Shown here piece by piece: positions 53,458 to 62,149 of a stretch of 64,000 nt of DNA; positions within the stretch are counted from its first letter, which is position 1; each line of letters begins with the position of its first letter. The translations under genes and the position numbers were made by a program. Under the pieces are notes generated by a model. The model ran no database searches. It saw only the letters and a list, made by a program, of their open reading frames with translations, and was not told the DNA's origin. Source of the DNA: JAPUME01 sp027294185 (GTDB lineage: Bacteria; Acidobacteriota; Terriglobia; UBA7540; JAPUME01); the NCBI GenBank assembly GCA_963555835.3, contig CAUVWZ020000002.1:124001-188000 (forward strand), read 5' to 3'.

Positions 53458-53823
53458 ATGGCTAAGAAGAAATTACTCCCACCTGGACTCAGCACGCAAG
53501 CACCCCGAAACAGAAAACAGACCCCGCCAAAGAAGAGGGGCCAGCTCGTGAAGTCCAAGGGGAAGCCCGGGCCCTTGGCCCCTGCAGCCCCCCTTGCTTT
53601 TGCCGGGACAGATACCGAAATAGAAGACTTTCTCAATTACCTCTTCGGTTGTTCCGAAACCTCGAACTACAAGTTCCACAGCTCGCGCCAGAGCAAAATC
53701 GGCCATATGATGGGGCAGTTTCGAGAGATTTTAGAGGCGTGGATTACAAACCAGGCAGAAGTTCTGTGTACCAATTGGGTCATTAAAGTCAGGAACTACC
53801 AAAGGCAGCGACCTTTCCCCTAG
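53458..53823 (+). CDS. Hypothetical element protein (121 aa)
   Basis: Good AGGAGG site. The first 50 residues are basic and proline-rich (MAKKKLLPPGLSTQAPRNRK), likely disordered; then a mixed region (TDTEIEDFLNYLFGCSETSN, EILEAWITNQAEVLCTNWVI). No family is recognised. Confidence 0.5.
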   Translation: MAKKKLLPPGLSTQAPRNRKQTPPKKRGQLVKSKGKPGPLAPAAPLAFAGTDTEIEDFLNYLFGCSETSNYKFHSSRQSKIGHMMGQFREILEAWITNQAEVLCTNWVIKVRNYQRQRPFP

Positions 53824-53901
53824 ACATCTTGTCCCAAGGGGGTATAGGTTGGCACACACAGCATATAGGTGCAAGCCAAATTTAGAAGAACGGGGGCCGA
53901 T

Positions 53902-54111
53902 ATGGACGATAACTGGTCACTCCCCCTCGCAGTCCTTTTGTATGTTGTACCCTGGTTAGTAGCTGCTACCAAAAAAAAGAAGAATTCGTGGGCAATCGGA
54001 GCATTAAATCTATTCCTCGGCTGGACTCTCATTGGCTGGCTCGTCGCTTTGGTTTGGGCATTGACTGTTGATCCACCTTCCCCAGCTCAAGCCGATCAAG
54101 CCCAAAAATAA
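53902..54111 (+). CDS. Superinfection-immunity (Imm)-like membrane protein (69 aa)
   Basis: ATG 53902 is in frame with a longer start at 53869. Two hydrophobic segments: LAVLLYVVPWLVAA, then KKKKNSWAIGALNLFLGWTL continuing IGWLVALVWALTVD. The pattern of a short helix, a lysine-rich turn and N-x2-G-x-N-x-hhGWTxhGW-type helix is that of the T4 Imm superinfection-immunity family (PF14373), which blocks DNA entry of related phages. In a satellite this would protect the host from competing phage. Confidence 0.65.
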   Translation: MDDNWSLPLAVLLYVVPWLVAATKKKKNSWAIGALNLFLGWTLIGWLVALVWALTVDPPSPAQADQAQK

Positions 54112-54307
54112 TCATTAAAATGCCTCAATCGCTGAGAAGGCAATGGAATAGATATGTCCCGCCCCACTTCTACGGACGAAAAACTACCTACCAGCGAAAC
54201 CTGAAATAAAGCCCTCGATCTTAACGCCGAAAGAAGTCAAACCTAAAGAATCCGGGCGTTGGTTTCACTCACGCGCTGAGAGCAACGCGCTCCGAAAGCA
54301 ACAGACA

Positions 54308-54493
54308 ATGGATGAGCAGAGAATATCGGCGGTAGCCTTTGAGGAATTCGGGTGCCTCAATTGTCACCGAAAAGACTGCCTGCATGGGGGGCTCATGCTC
54401 TGCGCAAAGTGCCGGGTAACGATCTACACAAGGCGCAAGCGCATCAGGGACAGGCAGGCAAGGCTTAGGAAACGGGGAATGGACACCCGGTAG
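54308..54493 (+). CDS. Small zinc-ribbon protein (61 aa)
   Basis: Contains CLNC, C after RKD, and CAKC, with a basic helical tail (RVTIYTRRKRIRDRQARLRK). A compact zinc ribbon with a nucleic-acid-binding tail. No clear ribosome site. 54112-54307 before it holds nothing recognised. Function unknown. Confidence 0.45.
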   Translation: MDEQRISAVAFEEFGCLNCHRKDCLHGGLMLCAKCRVTIYTRRKRIRDRQARLRKRGMDTR

Positions 54494-54720
54494 TCGGGGG
54501 GGTGGAAGCTTTAGGCATTTGCCTTTTACTTCCTTTTTCCCGATAGACATGCGGCAGTCAGGGGTGGAAGCTTTGACGGATTCGTCATCGTTTCCGTCAC
54601 CTGCTTCCCAACCTTCGAGTGTTGGCCGAGGAACCCCCACCACAGCCGCCGATTTCTGCTTGAGTCTTATGCGGGCAACTGGGGTACTATGCTGATCAGT
54701 ACGCTCATGGTTGGACCTCT

Positions 54721-55323
54721 ATGGGTATTCCCGAGGCAGTTGCAAAATCCGAAGATCTGATCCGCTGGATCGATCAGAATGTCAAAGACCTTCCGTACAA
54801 ACCAGACCTACGATCCCAGCTGGGGCTTGGGTGCTTGGACGTTGCGCTCGAACACCACAAAGCTGTGGTCTTGCTTGTATCCAAGCCGATCTACGCTTCT
54901 GCGTTTGCTCTTGTTCGGCTTCTGTTCGAGGCATACATCAGAGGCGAATGGCTCCTGGTACGTGCGTCAGATGAGCAACTTGAACAATTCAAGGCAGAAG
55001 GTCTGAAGCGAAATTTCGGACAGATGATCAAAGATTTGGAAAGCCGTGAAGCCTTCAAGGACGGTGTTCTGTCGAAGGCAAAGCAGGCCTCGTGGAAACG
55101 GATGAATAGCTTTACACACACTGGCTACCAGCAGGTCGCAAGGCGAAACATCCCAGATGGAATCGCGCCGAACTACAAGGACGAGGAAGTCCTCCAGATT
55201 CTCGAATTTGCCGATGCGGCGGCGATCATGAGCGTCCACGGAATAGCTGGATATGTGAGAAACAATGAATTGTCGAAAGCAGCCCTCGACCGAGCGATTG
55301 CGATTGCTAGAAACGAGATCTAA
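54721..55323 (+). CDS. DUF6988/DUF5677-like helical protein (200 aa)
   Basis: Helical protein with blocks KAVVLLVSKPIYASAFALVR then LLFEAYIRGEWLL, and later KRMNSFTHTGYQQVARR. This looks like the DUF5677/DUF6988-type helical bundle, related to AbiV-like and other phage-resistance accessory proteins that carry an R-x-x-x-E...H motif. The assignment is tentative. No ribosome site is obvious; 54494-54720 upstream shows nothing else. Confidence 0.5.
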   Translation: MGIPEAVAKSEDLIRWIDQNVKDLPYKPDLRSQLGLGCLDVALEHHKAVVLLVSKPIYASAFALVRLLFEAYIRGEWLLVRASDEQLEQFKAEGLKRNFGQMIKDLESREAFKDGVLSKAKQASWKRMNSFTHTGYQQVARRNIPDGIAPNYKDEEVLQILEFADAAAIMSVHGIAGYVRNNELSKAALDRAIAIARNEI

Positions 55324-55555
55324 CAAGGCAATGAAGCTGACAGGCCGCGCGATGGAGCGTTCCACTGAATCGGACTATTGCCCCGTGAACGCACACGACC
55401 TGCTATCCTAAACCTACCACCGGCGCGAACTTGCCCTGACTGAGAGCCTACCCCATACCCGTTACGGGGCACAGAATGCGTGTAACGCGCTTGTTAGGCC
55501 GCCCTATGTACCTTCCTGGTTGGGGTCTGCCTGGGGCGGGGCTGGAGAACAAAGG
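55324..55555. other. Gene-free stretch with weak kinase-tail-like sequence
   Basis: Contains ccaccggcgcgaacttgccc-like sequence near 55415-55440 that resembles a very diverged kinase tail. Marks the change from phage-type genes to host-type genes. Confidence 0.3.
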
Positions 55556-55939
55556 TCAATAATTGACCTGACGTTTCCGAGTCGGGCGGTGGTACGGTTT
55601 TACAACAAACGGGGGACAGCGGAGCAGTGGATCAAAGAAGGAAAGCAAGCAGTGAAGATGACGCGGCTCAGTTGTCACCGGTTCCGGTCGAACGAGGTCC
55701 GGCTGTGGCTCACCATCATCGCCTATAACCTGGGCAACCTTTGGCGGCGGCTGGCATTGCCGCAAAGAATCGGGAACTGGTCCCTGACGAGCTTGCAGCA
55801 GCGATTGGTCAAAACCGGAGGACGCCTGATTAAGCATGCCCGCTATTATTGGTTGTTGTTAGCGGAGAGCCACCTGACTCGGCGGCTGTTTGCCAGCATG
55901 CTGGGACGGATAGATGGGCTGTCGCTTCCCTCTGGATAG
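55556..55939 (+). mobile_element. IS1380-family transposase C-terminal relic
   Basis: Frame encodes VVRFYNKRGTAEQWIKEGKQ, RLSCHRFRSNEVRLWLTIIA and YNLGNLWRRLALPQR, the C-terminal third of IS1380 transposases including the late Glu block. N-terminal two thirds are missing. Differs clearly from the intact copy at 20312, so it is a separate IS. Confidence 0.75.
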
Positions 55940-56222
55940 CCTAGCCTGAGGCACCCAAGAAAATGATTCCGATATCCCCCAGGAATGGAGAGGTGTCTGA
56001 AAAAGCTGGTTCTGGATGCCCAGGCGATGAGTTTTTGGGACTCGGAAAAGGGTGGCTGGGAGCCGGTGGGACCCTCTGGGAGAAAAACCGTGCTCGGAGG
56101 GCTCGACTGGGGCAAACGGATGTATACTTGCAACCACCGGAGGGCTATAAAACTAATTCCGGTTGACAGCTTATTTACCCGAAGTCGCCGAGGGGTTGCT
56201 GTGAACAAAAGGAGGGCATGCC
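55940..56222. other. Gene-free stretch with a shared 15-bp junction
   Basis: AAAACTAATTCCGGT at 56149-56163 also occurs at 17745-17759, in both cases where a mobile-element relic gives way to other DNA. Followed by TTGACA (56164-56169), a possible -35 box for the decarboxylase gene. Confidence 0.4.
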
Positions 56223-57473
56223 ATGACGAATCATAAATTTCCCGTTCGCGGGCGAAGCTGGGAGGAAGTCAAGGCGGCGATGGAGGAGGCTCGCAAGGAC
56301 GATCATCCGTGGCACGGTGCAAACCATTTCAAGGCGACTTACTTTGCGGGGGATGACATTGTCGACGTGGCAAACCAAGCCTATCAGATGTACATCGCCT
56401 ATAACGCTCTCTACGGCACCACTTCGTTTCCAAGCCTGGGCCGGTACGAAGCCGAAATCGTCGATATGCTCTTGGAGATGCTGAACGCACCGGAGGGCGC
56501 CGGCGGGAACCTCTCCACCGGCGGAACAGAGAGCAACGTAATGGCGGTGAAAACGGCGCGCGACCGGGCGCGTGAACACCGGCCTCAAGTGACGGCACCC
56601 GAGATTGTCGTACCCCACACGATCCACGCGTCGATAGAAAAGGCCGCGCACATGTTCGGTATCAAGCTTGTGAAACTGACGCACAGCCTGAACTTCCGCG
56701 CCGACGTCGGGGCGATGGCGCGCGCCCTCAACGACAATACCATTATGCTGGTTGCCTCGGCGCCACCTTCTGCTTATGGCGTTATCGATCCCGTTGCCGA
56801 AATTGCCGCCCTCGCCGAATCCCACGGCCTATGGATGCATGTGGACGCTTGTATAGGGGGCTTTATCCTTCCGTTCGCGAGAAAGCTCGACTTCTCCATT
56901 CCTGATTTCGACTTCTCGATTCCCGGAGTCATGTCGATTTCCGCCGACATTCACAAATTCGGGTATGCCGCGAAAGGTGTTTCGGCGCTGCTGTTTCGTG
57001 ATTCCAAGCTCGACGCCTACCGGCGCTTCTCCTACGAGGGGCTCACGGGCCTTTACTCAACGCCGAACATCACGGGTTCCCGCTCGGGAGGTGCCGTGGC
57101 ATCGGCTTGGGCCGTGATGCACTATCTTGGTGAGGAAGGTTACCTCAAGAGCGTTAAAAGCATCCTGGGTATCAAACAGCGATTCATGGACGGCATCCGG
57201 TCGATCGAGGGACTCGAGATCTGGGGCGAGCCGCAAGCCTACCATTTTGGATTCGGCTCGAAGTCCTTCGACATCTTTGCCGTAGGCGATGGCATGGCGG
57301 ACCGCGGTTGGGGGATCGGGCGAGGAATGGAGCCCCCCTCGATTCTGCTGATGATCAATCTATCGCACGAGCCCATTGTTGATGACTTTATTCGCGACTT
57401 GGCCGAAGTCGTCGAGGCGGCGAAGGCCGGCGAAATACAAGCTCGAGGGGAGAAAGCCATCTATGCAGTGTGA
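56223..57473 (+). CDS. PLP-dependent decarboxylase/lyase, sphingosine-phosphate-lyase type
   Basis: The 416-aa fold-I PLP enzyme has NLSTGGTESNVMAVKTARDR, HASIEKAAHMFGIKL, VASAPPSAYGVIDPVAEI, WMHVDACIGGFILPF (Asp for PLP) and SADIHKFGYAAKG, where K245 binds PLP. The set with ACIGGF and ADIHKFGYAAKG points to sphingosine-1-phosphate lyase/DPL1-like proteins rather than glutamate decarboxylase. Good AAAGGAGGG site. It is host-type cargo in the middle of the satellite-like element; why it is there is unknown. Confidence 0.8.
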   Translation: MTNHKFPVRGRSWEEVKAAMEEARKDDHPWHGANHFKATYFAGDDIVDVANQAYQMYIAYNALYGTTSFPSLGRYEAEIVDMLLEMLNAPEGAGGNLSTGGTESNVMAVKTARDRAREHRPQVTAPEIVVPHTIHASIEKAAHMFGIKLVKLTHSLNFRADVGAMARALNDNTIMLVASAPPSAYGVIDPVAEIAALAESHGLWMHVDACIGGFILPFARKLDFSIPDFDFSIPGVMSISADIHKFGYAAKGVSALLFRDSKLDAYRRFSYEGLTGLYSTPNITGSRSGGAVASAWAVMHYLGEEGYLKSVKSILGIKQRFMDGIRSIEGLEIWGEPQAYHFGFGSKSFDIFAVGDGMADRGWGIGRGMEPPSILLMINLSHEPIVDDFIRDLAEVVEAAKAGEIQARGEKAIYAV

Positions 57474-57676
57474 CAGACCGGCTTCTCTCGTGAATACCTG
57501 CGAGCGGTCGGATTGGCGGCGGACCGTCACGCTCTACTCCTTGCCTTGCTGAGGGTCTTTTGGGAATGAGGCAGCGGAAGCCAACCCACGTTCGTCACTA
57601 TATCTGTGGCAATTGTGTCGTAAACAAATCTCTTCGGTTAATATGAGGCCGAAAGCACCCGTAACGAGCACACGGT

Positions 57677-57838
57677 TTACCACTCGACTGTAATCTTGAC
57701 CGTATCGGACGGTCCCACCCACTTTTGAATGTATACAGTGCCGATGACCGGGGGTTTGCCTGGATTCGCTTCCTCCTGGTAGCGTACGGTATTCTTGGTT
57801 TCCCTTTCCTTTTTGAAAGTCAGTTCATATTTTGCCAT
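57677..57838 (-). CDS. Small conserved-looking protein (53 aa)
   Basis: ATG at 57838 follows GGAGG with 8-bp spacing. The product MAKYELTFKKERETKNTVRY, then VIGTVYIQKWVGPSDTVKIT and VEW, is a short beta-rich protein. Its regular alternating strands and good start signals support a real gene. I recall similar short proteins in environmental bacteria without known function. 57474-57676 shows nothing else. Confidence 0.6.
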   Translation of the reverse strand: MAKYELTFKKERETKNTVRYQEEANPGKPPVIGTVYIQKWVGPSDTVKITVEW

Positions 57839-57951
57839 GACCGGGCCTCCGTTCCTGATTTGATTGACTTCTCCTCATCTAAGCGGAGTGGGGTACTCGC
57901 CCGTTGACCGCCATCCTATTCCGGACCCCCACCCAAGTCAACGCGAGGAGA

Positions 57952-58000
57952 CTACTCCGGAAAGTTCATCCACCGCAGGAGGTCTTGGAAGCGGGCGGCG
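57952..58000 (-). repeat. 49-nt kinase-tail repeat, copy 9 (minus strand)
   Basis: Full-length copy on the minus strand, ending in TAG. It follows the alkylmercury-lyase-like fragment on the same strand, keeping the gene-then-tail pattern although orientation is reversed. Confidence 0.9.
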
Positions 58001-58100
58001 GAGTGCACCCTGCTGCGCGGCAGCGGACTCTTCATCCGTGAGAAATGCGACAGCTGAGGCGAATCGATCCCGCAGTGAGCGGAGGCCGGGAGGCCCCTTG

Positions 58101-58340
58101 TCAATTCGTCCTCGCAAGCGCGTCCCCAAAGTTGGCCCTGTTGGTTAGCCTTCCAACCTCGTAGGCTTCTTCCACCGAAAGCAGGAACGTGTTCTTGTGC
58201 TCCGCTGTCCACTTGGTGCCAGCTTCTTCCGAGATGAAGAAGAGTATGTAGTGGCAGAAGCTCAGGACGACGTTCGCATCGAATGGAGTGTCTGGAGTCA
58301 GGAACGACACGACAGCTCCCATCAGAAGGACCTCTCTACT
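58101..58340 (-). pseudogene. C-terminal fragment of an alkylmercury lyase (MerB)-like protein
   Basis: Frame without a good start encodes SFLTPDTPFDANVVLSFCHY then ILFFISEEAGTKWTAEHKNT and FLLSVEEAYEVGRLT. This is the C-terminal third of MerB-like organomercurial lyases (CHYxLFF..SEEA...W...H...FLLSVEEA.ELGR). The N-terminal lyase core is missing. It cannot be active alone. Confidence 0.55.
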
Positions 58341-58601
58341 CAGGAAGATTTGAATCCATCGGTCCTCGCCTCACAAAGGTTAAGAGTCGCTTGATGGGAG
58401 GCGGCATCTTCCCCTGCCTCGCAATGGGGGAAAGTATAGTGACAGATTCGGGATTCTCAGAGAACTTTTTTGGATTTCTTGAGGGGAATCGGTCGCTTTC
58501 AAATCGGGGGGAAATCTTGAAAACAACCCTCACGGAATAAGAAAAGCTTTCTTCAGCTGGAATCAGTTGGAAAGGCGGAATCCTCCGCGGGTGGGATGTG
58601 G
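58341..58601. other. Gene-free stretch, nothing recognised
   Basis: Between the lyase relic and the TPR gene. A T-rich patch at 58465-58480, no clear terminator hairpin. Confidence 0.35.
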
Positions 58602-59756
58602 CTAGTTTCCTGTGCCCTGCATAACATCCCGGACGGTCTTGAGTTTCTGTGCCTGCTCGGTTGCGAGCTGGTCGATAACCGTGCCCGGAGCAAGCCCGGC
58701 GGCCTTTTCAAAGGCTTCGATGGCTTCGGCGTATTTACGCTCGTCACTGTAGGCTTCGCCCAAACGGAAGTAGTCGATCGGGTCGGGGGAGATGGTCAGA
58801 CTGACGGCAATCTCGTACTCCTCCTGCGATTTGGCCGATATGCCTCGCTGGAGATACACAAAGCCCAGCGCCGAGTGGAGCATACTTTTGAAGGTGGCTT
58901 TCGTCTTCTCAAATTCTTCCGGTAAAACATTGGCAGGTTGAGGTAGAACGTCCACCCTTTCTAGACCATGCCTGGCGTATCGTTCTGCACGGCTCAATTT
59001 CTGCGCCATTTCCAATCCGCTGCCCTGGAGCTTTTGGGGAAGCGTGTGCGCAACGATGGCCAGGGACGTGACATTATCAGGATCTAGCGCAATAGATTTT
59101 TCGCCATTTTCCACGACCTTGTCATAGTCGTTCTTTTCCCGATAGGTGGTGGCCAGTGCCGAATAAACGAGGCTCCGAAGCTGGCTTTCAGGGTAATCCT
59201 GGAGGAACTTTTCAGCCAGTGCAATCATCGTGTCGGCGCCCGGTTGGTTGACGGCTTCCTGAAAGGCCGCCTGCTCCTCAAGGGGCACCACCACCGTGCG
59301 CAGCGAGGTCTCCTGAGCGTGCTTGGCCCGGATGGCCTGGGCGCGGGCTTCCATTTTTCCCGCCTCGGCATCCCGGTCCATCTTCCGCAGCAAGCGGGTG
59401 TAATTCTCGAGGCTCATGGCCACGTCGGGGTGCTCCGGTCCCAAGGCCTTCTCATAGATCGCCAGCGAGCGCTTGTAGAGCGGCTCAGCCTGCGCATAGT
59501 TGCCCTGGGTGCGGTATAGCTCCGCCAGGTTGTTGAGGCTGGCGGCCAGGCGTTGGTCTTGTTCTCCGAATTTCCCCGCCTCGCTAATAGCAGTCTTGAA
59601 TTGCTTCTCGGCCTCTACATAGTCACCTTGCTGGTACGCCTTCGTGCCAGCGGCGGTGGACTTCTCCCATTTTGTGTCCTGTGCATAGGTAGTAGGAGGC
59701 AAGAGAGCCAAACACAGCACTCCCGCCAGCAACCAACGTGTCTTGGTTCGTTCCAT
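58602..59756 (-). CDS. Exported TPR protein (384 aa)
   Basis: Signal peptide (RWLLAGVLCLALLPPTTYAQ), then TPR units: KAYQQGDYVEAEKQFKTAIS, RLAASLNNLAELYRTQGNYA, SLAIYEKALGPEHPDVAMSL, and later SLVYSALATTYREKNDYDKV, DYFRLGEAYSDERKYAEAIE. The EHPDVA block belongs to the TPR_12 class. It is a scaffold in the periplasm; partners unknown. Isolated gene, host-type in style. Confidence 0.8.
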   Translation of the reverse strand: MERTKTRWLLAGVLCLALLPPTTYAQDTKWEKSTAAGTKAYQQGDYVEAEKQFKTAISEAGKFGEQDQRLAASLNNLAELYRTQGNYAQAEPLYKRSLAIYEKALGPEHPDVAMSLENYTRLLRKMDRDAEAGKMEARAQAIRAKHAQETSLRTVVVPLEEQAAFQEAVNQPGADTMIALAEKFLQDYPESQLRSLVYSALATTYREKNDYDKVVENGEKSIALDPDNVTSLAIVAHTLPQKLQGSGLEMAQKLSRAERYARHGLERVDVLPQPANVLPEEFEKTKATFKSMLHSALGFVYLQRGISAKSQEEYEIAVSLTISPDPIDYFRLGEAYSDERKYAEAIEAFEKAAGLAPGTVIDQLATEQAQKLKTVRDVMQGTGN

Positions 59757-59920
59757 TTCAGTCCCCTTTTCTGGCAGAAGAAAGTCGTAGCCCGTCGATT
59801 CGGTTTCGGAACAATTGAGCTAGGGAATACGGGACCCTTGCCTCAGATGCGATCGCGGCTCGACTCTGAACGAAGGCGCATGTATTTCAGAGAGGCGCTG
59901 ACTAAATTGTCCGCCTGCAC
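59757..59920. other. Region upstream of TPR gene
   Basis: No gene or repeat recognised; should hold the TPR gene promoter. Confidence 0.3.
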
Positions 59921-60046
59921 ATGAGGAAAATCAAGTTCGATTCTATTTGTCTATTCCAGATCGGGATCAAGGACTGTCAGAAGGGTCGGTATGTCGCCGA
60001 TGTTGAGTGCTGCATAGAACTTCTGGACAAGCTTAAGAAGGGTTAG
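59921..60046 (+). CDS. Small hypothetical protein (41 aa)
   Basis: ATG at 59921 opens a 41-residue basic frame (MRKIKFDSICLFQIGIKDCQ, then KGRYVADVECCIELLDKLKK). Plausible codon use but no strong ribosome site, so it may be a fragment or chance ORF. Confidence 0.25.
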   Translation: MRKIKFDSICLFQIGIKDCQKGRYVADVECCIELLDKLKKG

Positions 60047-60173
60047 GGGAGTTTACGTATCGCCCGGAGGCAAATATGAGGGGGCTGCGGGCTTGATCTT
60101 TGGTTTCTTCTCTGTTATAGGAAGTCTCTAAAGGCAAGTTTTCAACTCTAAATTCCAGATAGGGAGGGTAACC

Positions 60174-60530
60174 ATGAGGAAGGTAAGTCTCGCTCTAGTA
60201 TTAGGTTTGGTGATTTCGGTTTTCGCCTGCGGCGGTGAAAAGGCAAGCGTGAAGGGTTGGCTGGCCGACTCAAAATGCGGCGGCGACCCCGCCAAAGCGA
60301 TGAGCGCAGGCCATAAGGGTTGCGCCGTCAACTGTGTGAAGGGTGGAGCAAAGTGGGTGCTGGTCGAATCCGGCACCAAGAAGGTCTACCAGATTCACAA
60401 CCAAGACGCCGTCAAGGATTCAGACGTCGGCCAGGAGGTCACCGTGAAAGGTGCCCTGATGGAAGAAGAGGGCATTCAGGTGGAAAGCATCGAGGTGTCC
60501 TCTTTACCGGCAACTCGAGGGTATCTATAA
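60174..60530 (+). CDS. DUF5818-like lipoprotein (118 aa)
   Basis: Lipoprotein signal: MRKVSLALVLGLVISVFACG with the lipobox Cys at 19. The mature part carries four cysteines in KGWLADSKCGGDPAKAMSAG then HKGCAVNCVKGGAKW and VTVKGALMEEEGIQVESI, the pattern of the DUF5818-type domain common in Acidobacteria. AGGGAGG precedes the start. Function unknown; probably outer-membrane bound. Confidence 0.7.
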   Translation: MRKVSLALVLGLVISVFACGGEKASVKGWLADSKCGGDPAKAMSAGHKGCAVNCVKGGAKWVLVESGTKKVYQIHNQDAVKDSDVGQEVTVKGALMEEEGIQVESIEVSSLPATRGYL

Positions 60531-60549
60531 AACCAGATTGCTCCGACGC

Positions 60550-60571
60550 GCACGCTCCGTGAGGGGCGTGC
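60550..60571 (+). terminator. Weak terminator hairpin
   Basis: GCACGC (60550-60555) pairs with GCGTGC (60566-60571), followed by ccccatttt. Stem of six bp and a short T run, 20 bp after the lipoprotein stop. Confidence 0.4.
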
Positions 60572-60713
60572 CCCATTTTGGGAATGAGATGGTCGCATGG
60601 TGGGAACATCCAAGTCCTTCCGCTAGAACCTTCTCCCCGAAAGGAGCCGACTACAAGGTTTCCTGATGGACGATTTGTCCAAGTCGGGCAGATTCGCCAA
60701 ACTCACGCGCATT

Positions 60714-61004
60714 TCACCCCCGGTTGGCCGCAAGAAATTCCCGTCTGACCATATCGTGGTAACTGGGATTTCGCACCACTCCCACAATGTCGATTCCGCG
60801 GCCCTCCAGCCAATTTACAAACCGCTCTTGGCGATCTCGCAGATAATGAACCTCTGGCGTGCCGTCTGATACCGAGTTCAGTAGGTAATTGCGGCATCGG
60901 AGTTTTGTGATCATGCGGTTCCACCGCCTGTCCTGGCTCGCTTTAATTTCAGCGAGTCGCTTTTTTCTTTCCCACCTTTCCCACCATTCATTAAGTGATT
61001 CCAT
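60714..61004 (-). CDS. Hypothetical phage-type protein (96 aa)
   Basis: AAGGAG precedes ATG. Basic, tryptophan-rich helix at the start (MESLNEWWERWERKKRLAEI), then MITKLRCRNYLLNSV and an end rich in hydrophobics (FVNWLEGRGIDIVGVVRNPS). No family recognised. It is the last of four leftward genes led by the terminase small subunit. Confidence 0.45.
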   Translation of the reverse strand: MESLNEWWERWERKKRLAEIKASQDRRWNRMITKLRCRNYLLNSVSDGTPEVHYLRDRQERFVNWLEGRGIDIVGVVRNPSYHDMVRREFLAANRG

Positions 61005-61039
61005 TCCTTACTCCTTTCATTCAGTAGAGATTTCAAGAT

Positions 61040-61648
61040 TCAACTGGCGAGCTGCATCACGCCGGTTTGCGGAAGCTTGCGCCGTATCTCCTTGAATCGG
61101 GCTTCTAACTTCTCCGGTTCAAGAGCCTGAAGCTTCAATTCTTCCGTCTCTCGAACGGCGCTCAAAAGATATGCAAGGCGGTCATTGACGGCCTTGGAAT
61201 TCGAGTACACTTTCCGTTTCCATTTGTCGTCAATGATGCTCCGGTGCCCGTGATCCGAAACCTCACTTCCCTTAGAGCGCGTGAGGTCGAGAAGCTTATT
61301 CATCTCGGCTTTGAAGGCGTCGATCTCTGCCGGAGCAGAATCACGTAAAATCTTTTCTTGCTGTGTCCGCCTCATGTCAGCTTGAATCCTGGCCGTGTGC
61401 TCTTCACTAAAAGCGCGGTCGTAGGCTTCCTTCGCCTTCTGGAGGGCTTGCTGCGCGGCCTTGACGCCAGCCTGAGCCTTTTCACGCGCTTCCAGTAGGC
61501 CAGGTAAGACCTTGATTTCTTTGGCGGTGATCTGTTTAATTTCCCCTACCGCCGCCTTGCGCTTGGCGAGGGTTTCGTTTTGGAAGTCATTTTGTAATTT
61601 CTGGCCAATCTCTGAGCGTTCCAGTCTTTCAAGTAAATTCAGTCCCAT
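61040..61648 (-). CDS. Coiled-coil protein (202 aa)
   Basis: GGAGAAAACG precedes ATG. Long heptad region from about residue 35 (ARQKAQAGVKAAQQALQKAK-type; actual GLLEAREKAQAGVKAAQQAL, KAKEAYDRAFSEEHTARIQA) predicts a coiled coil of some 100 residues. Could be a scaffold or tape-like phage protein; no family recognised. Confidence 0.45.
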   Translation of the reverse strand: MGLNLLERLERSEIGQKLQNDFQNETLAKRKAAVGEIKQITAKEIKVLPGLLEAREKAQAGVKAAQQALQKAKEAYDRAFSEEHTARIQADMRRTQQEKILRDSAPAEIDAFKAEMNKLLDLTRSKGSEVSDHGHRSIIDDKWKRKVYSNSKAVNDRLAYLLSAVRETEELKLQALEPEKLEARFKEIRRKLPQTGVMQLAS

Positions 61649-61658
61649 CGTTTTCTCC

Positions 61659-62147
61659 TCACTGAATAAGATTCGTTGCGACGGCTTCTTCCTTCTCGCC
61701 CTCTGGGCTTTCTCCAGGTCCCTTGCACTGTGATTGACGCTGCTCTTCTCTGCGGCGCACTGCTTCCTTCCGAATCCGCATCAGCCTTCGCTCCTCATCG
61801 CTGATGATCCCGAGCTTCTTCAGAACTTGATATTGAAATTGGGCGCTCGGGCGTTCCGTCCTTGCCTCGAATTGCCACCACCCCCACGGGCGTTCGCCGG
61901 GATGAAAACAGTAAGGGTGCCTGTCGCATGTCCTTTTAAAAGGATCTGGGCAGGTGCACATCTGCATGAATCGATCTCGCTCTTGCCACCAGAGGGCTTC
62001 GACTTGTTGAATTGTTTTCAGTTGACCCAAAGTTCCCTCTCGTGGCTTGGACCAACCCCAGCTACATGCAAACTTATCGGTCAGGTATAAATCCTCAAAC
62101 CTCAACCCGCCTTTTCGTTTCTTTGCATGACGGCGTTTTCTCGGCAT
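61659..62147 (-). CDS. Hypothetical phage-type protein (162 aa)
   Basis: Very basic start (MPRKRRHAKKRKGG) then CTCPDPFKRTCDRHPYCFHP and GERPWGWWQFEARTERP, with a cysteine/histidine cluster and the PGERPW...WxFE motif often seen in small phage genes beside terminases. 2 bp after the terminase small subunit stop, so co-transcribed. The function is unknown, perhaps a nuclease accessory. Confidence 0.5.
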   Translation of the reverse strand: MPRKRRHAKKRKGGLRFEDLYLTDKFACSWGWSKPREGTLGQLKTIQQVEALWWQERDRFMQMCTCPDPFKRTCDRHPYCFHPGERPWGWWQFEARTERPSAQFQYQVLKKLGIISDEERRLMRIRKEAVRRREEQRQSQCKGPGESPEGEKEEAVATNLIQ

Positions 62148-62149
62148 GA

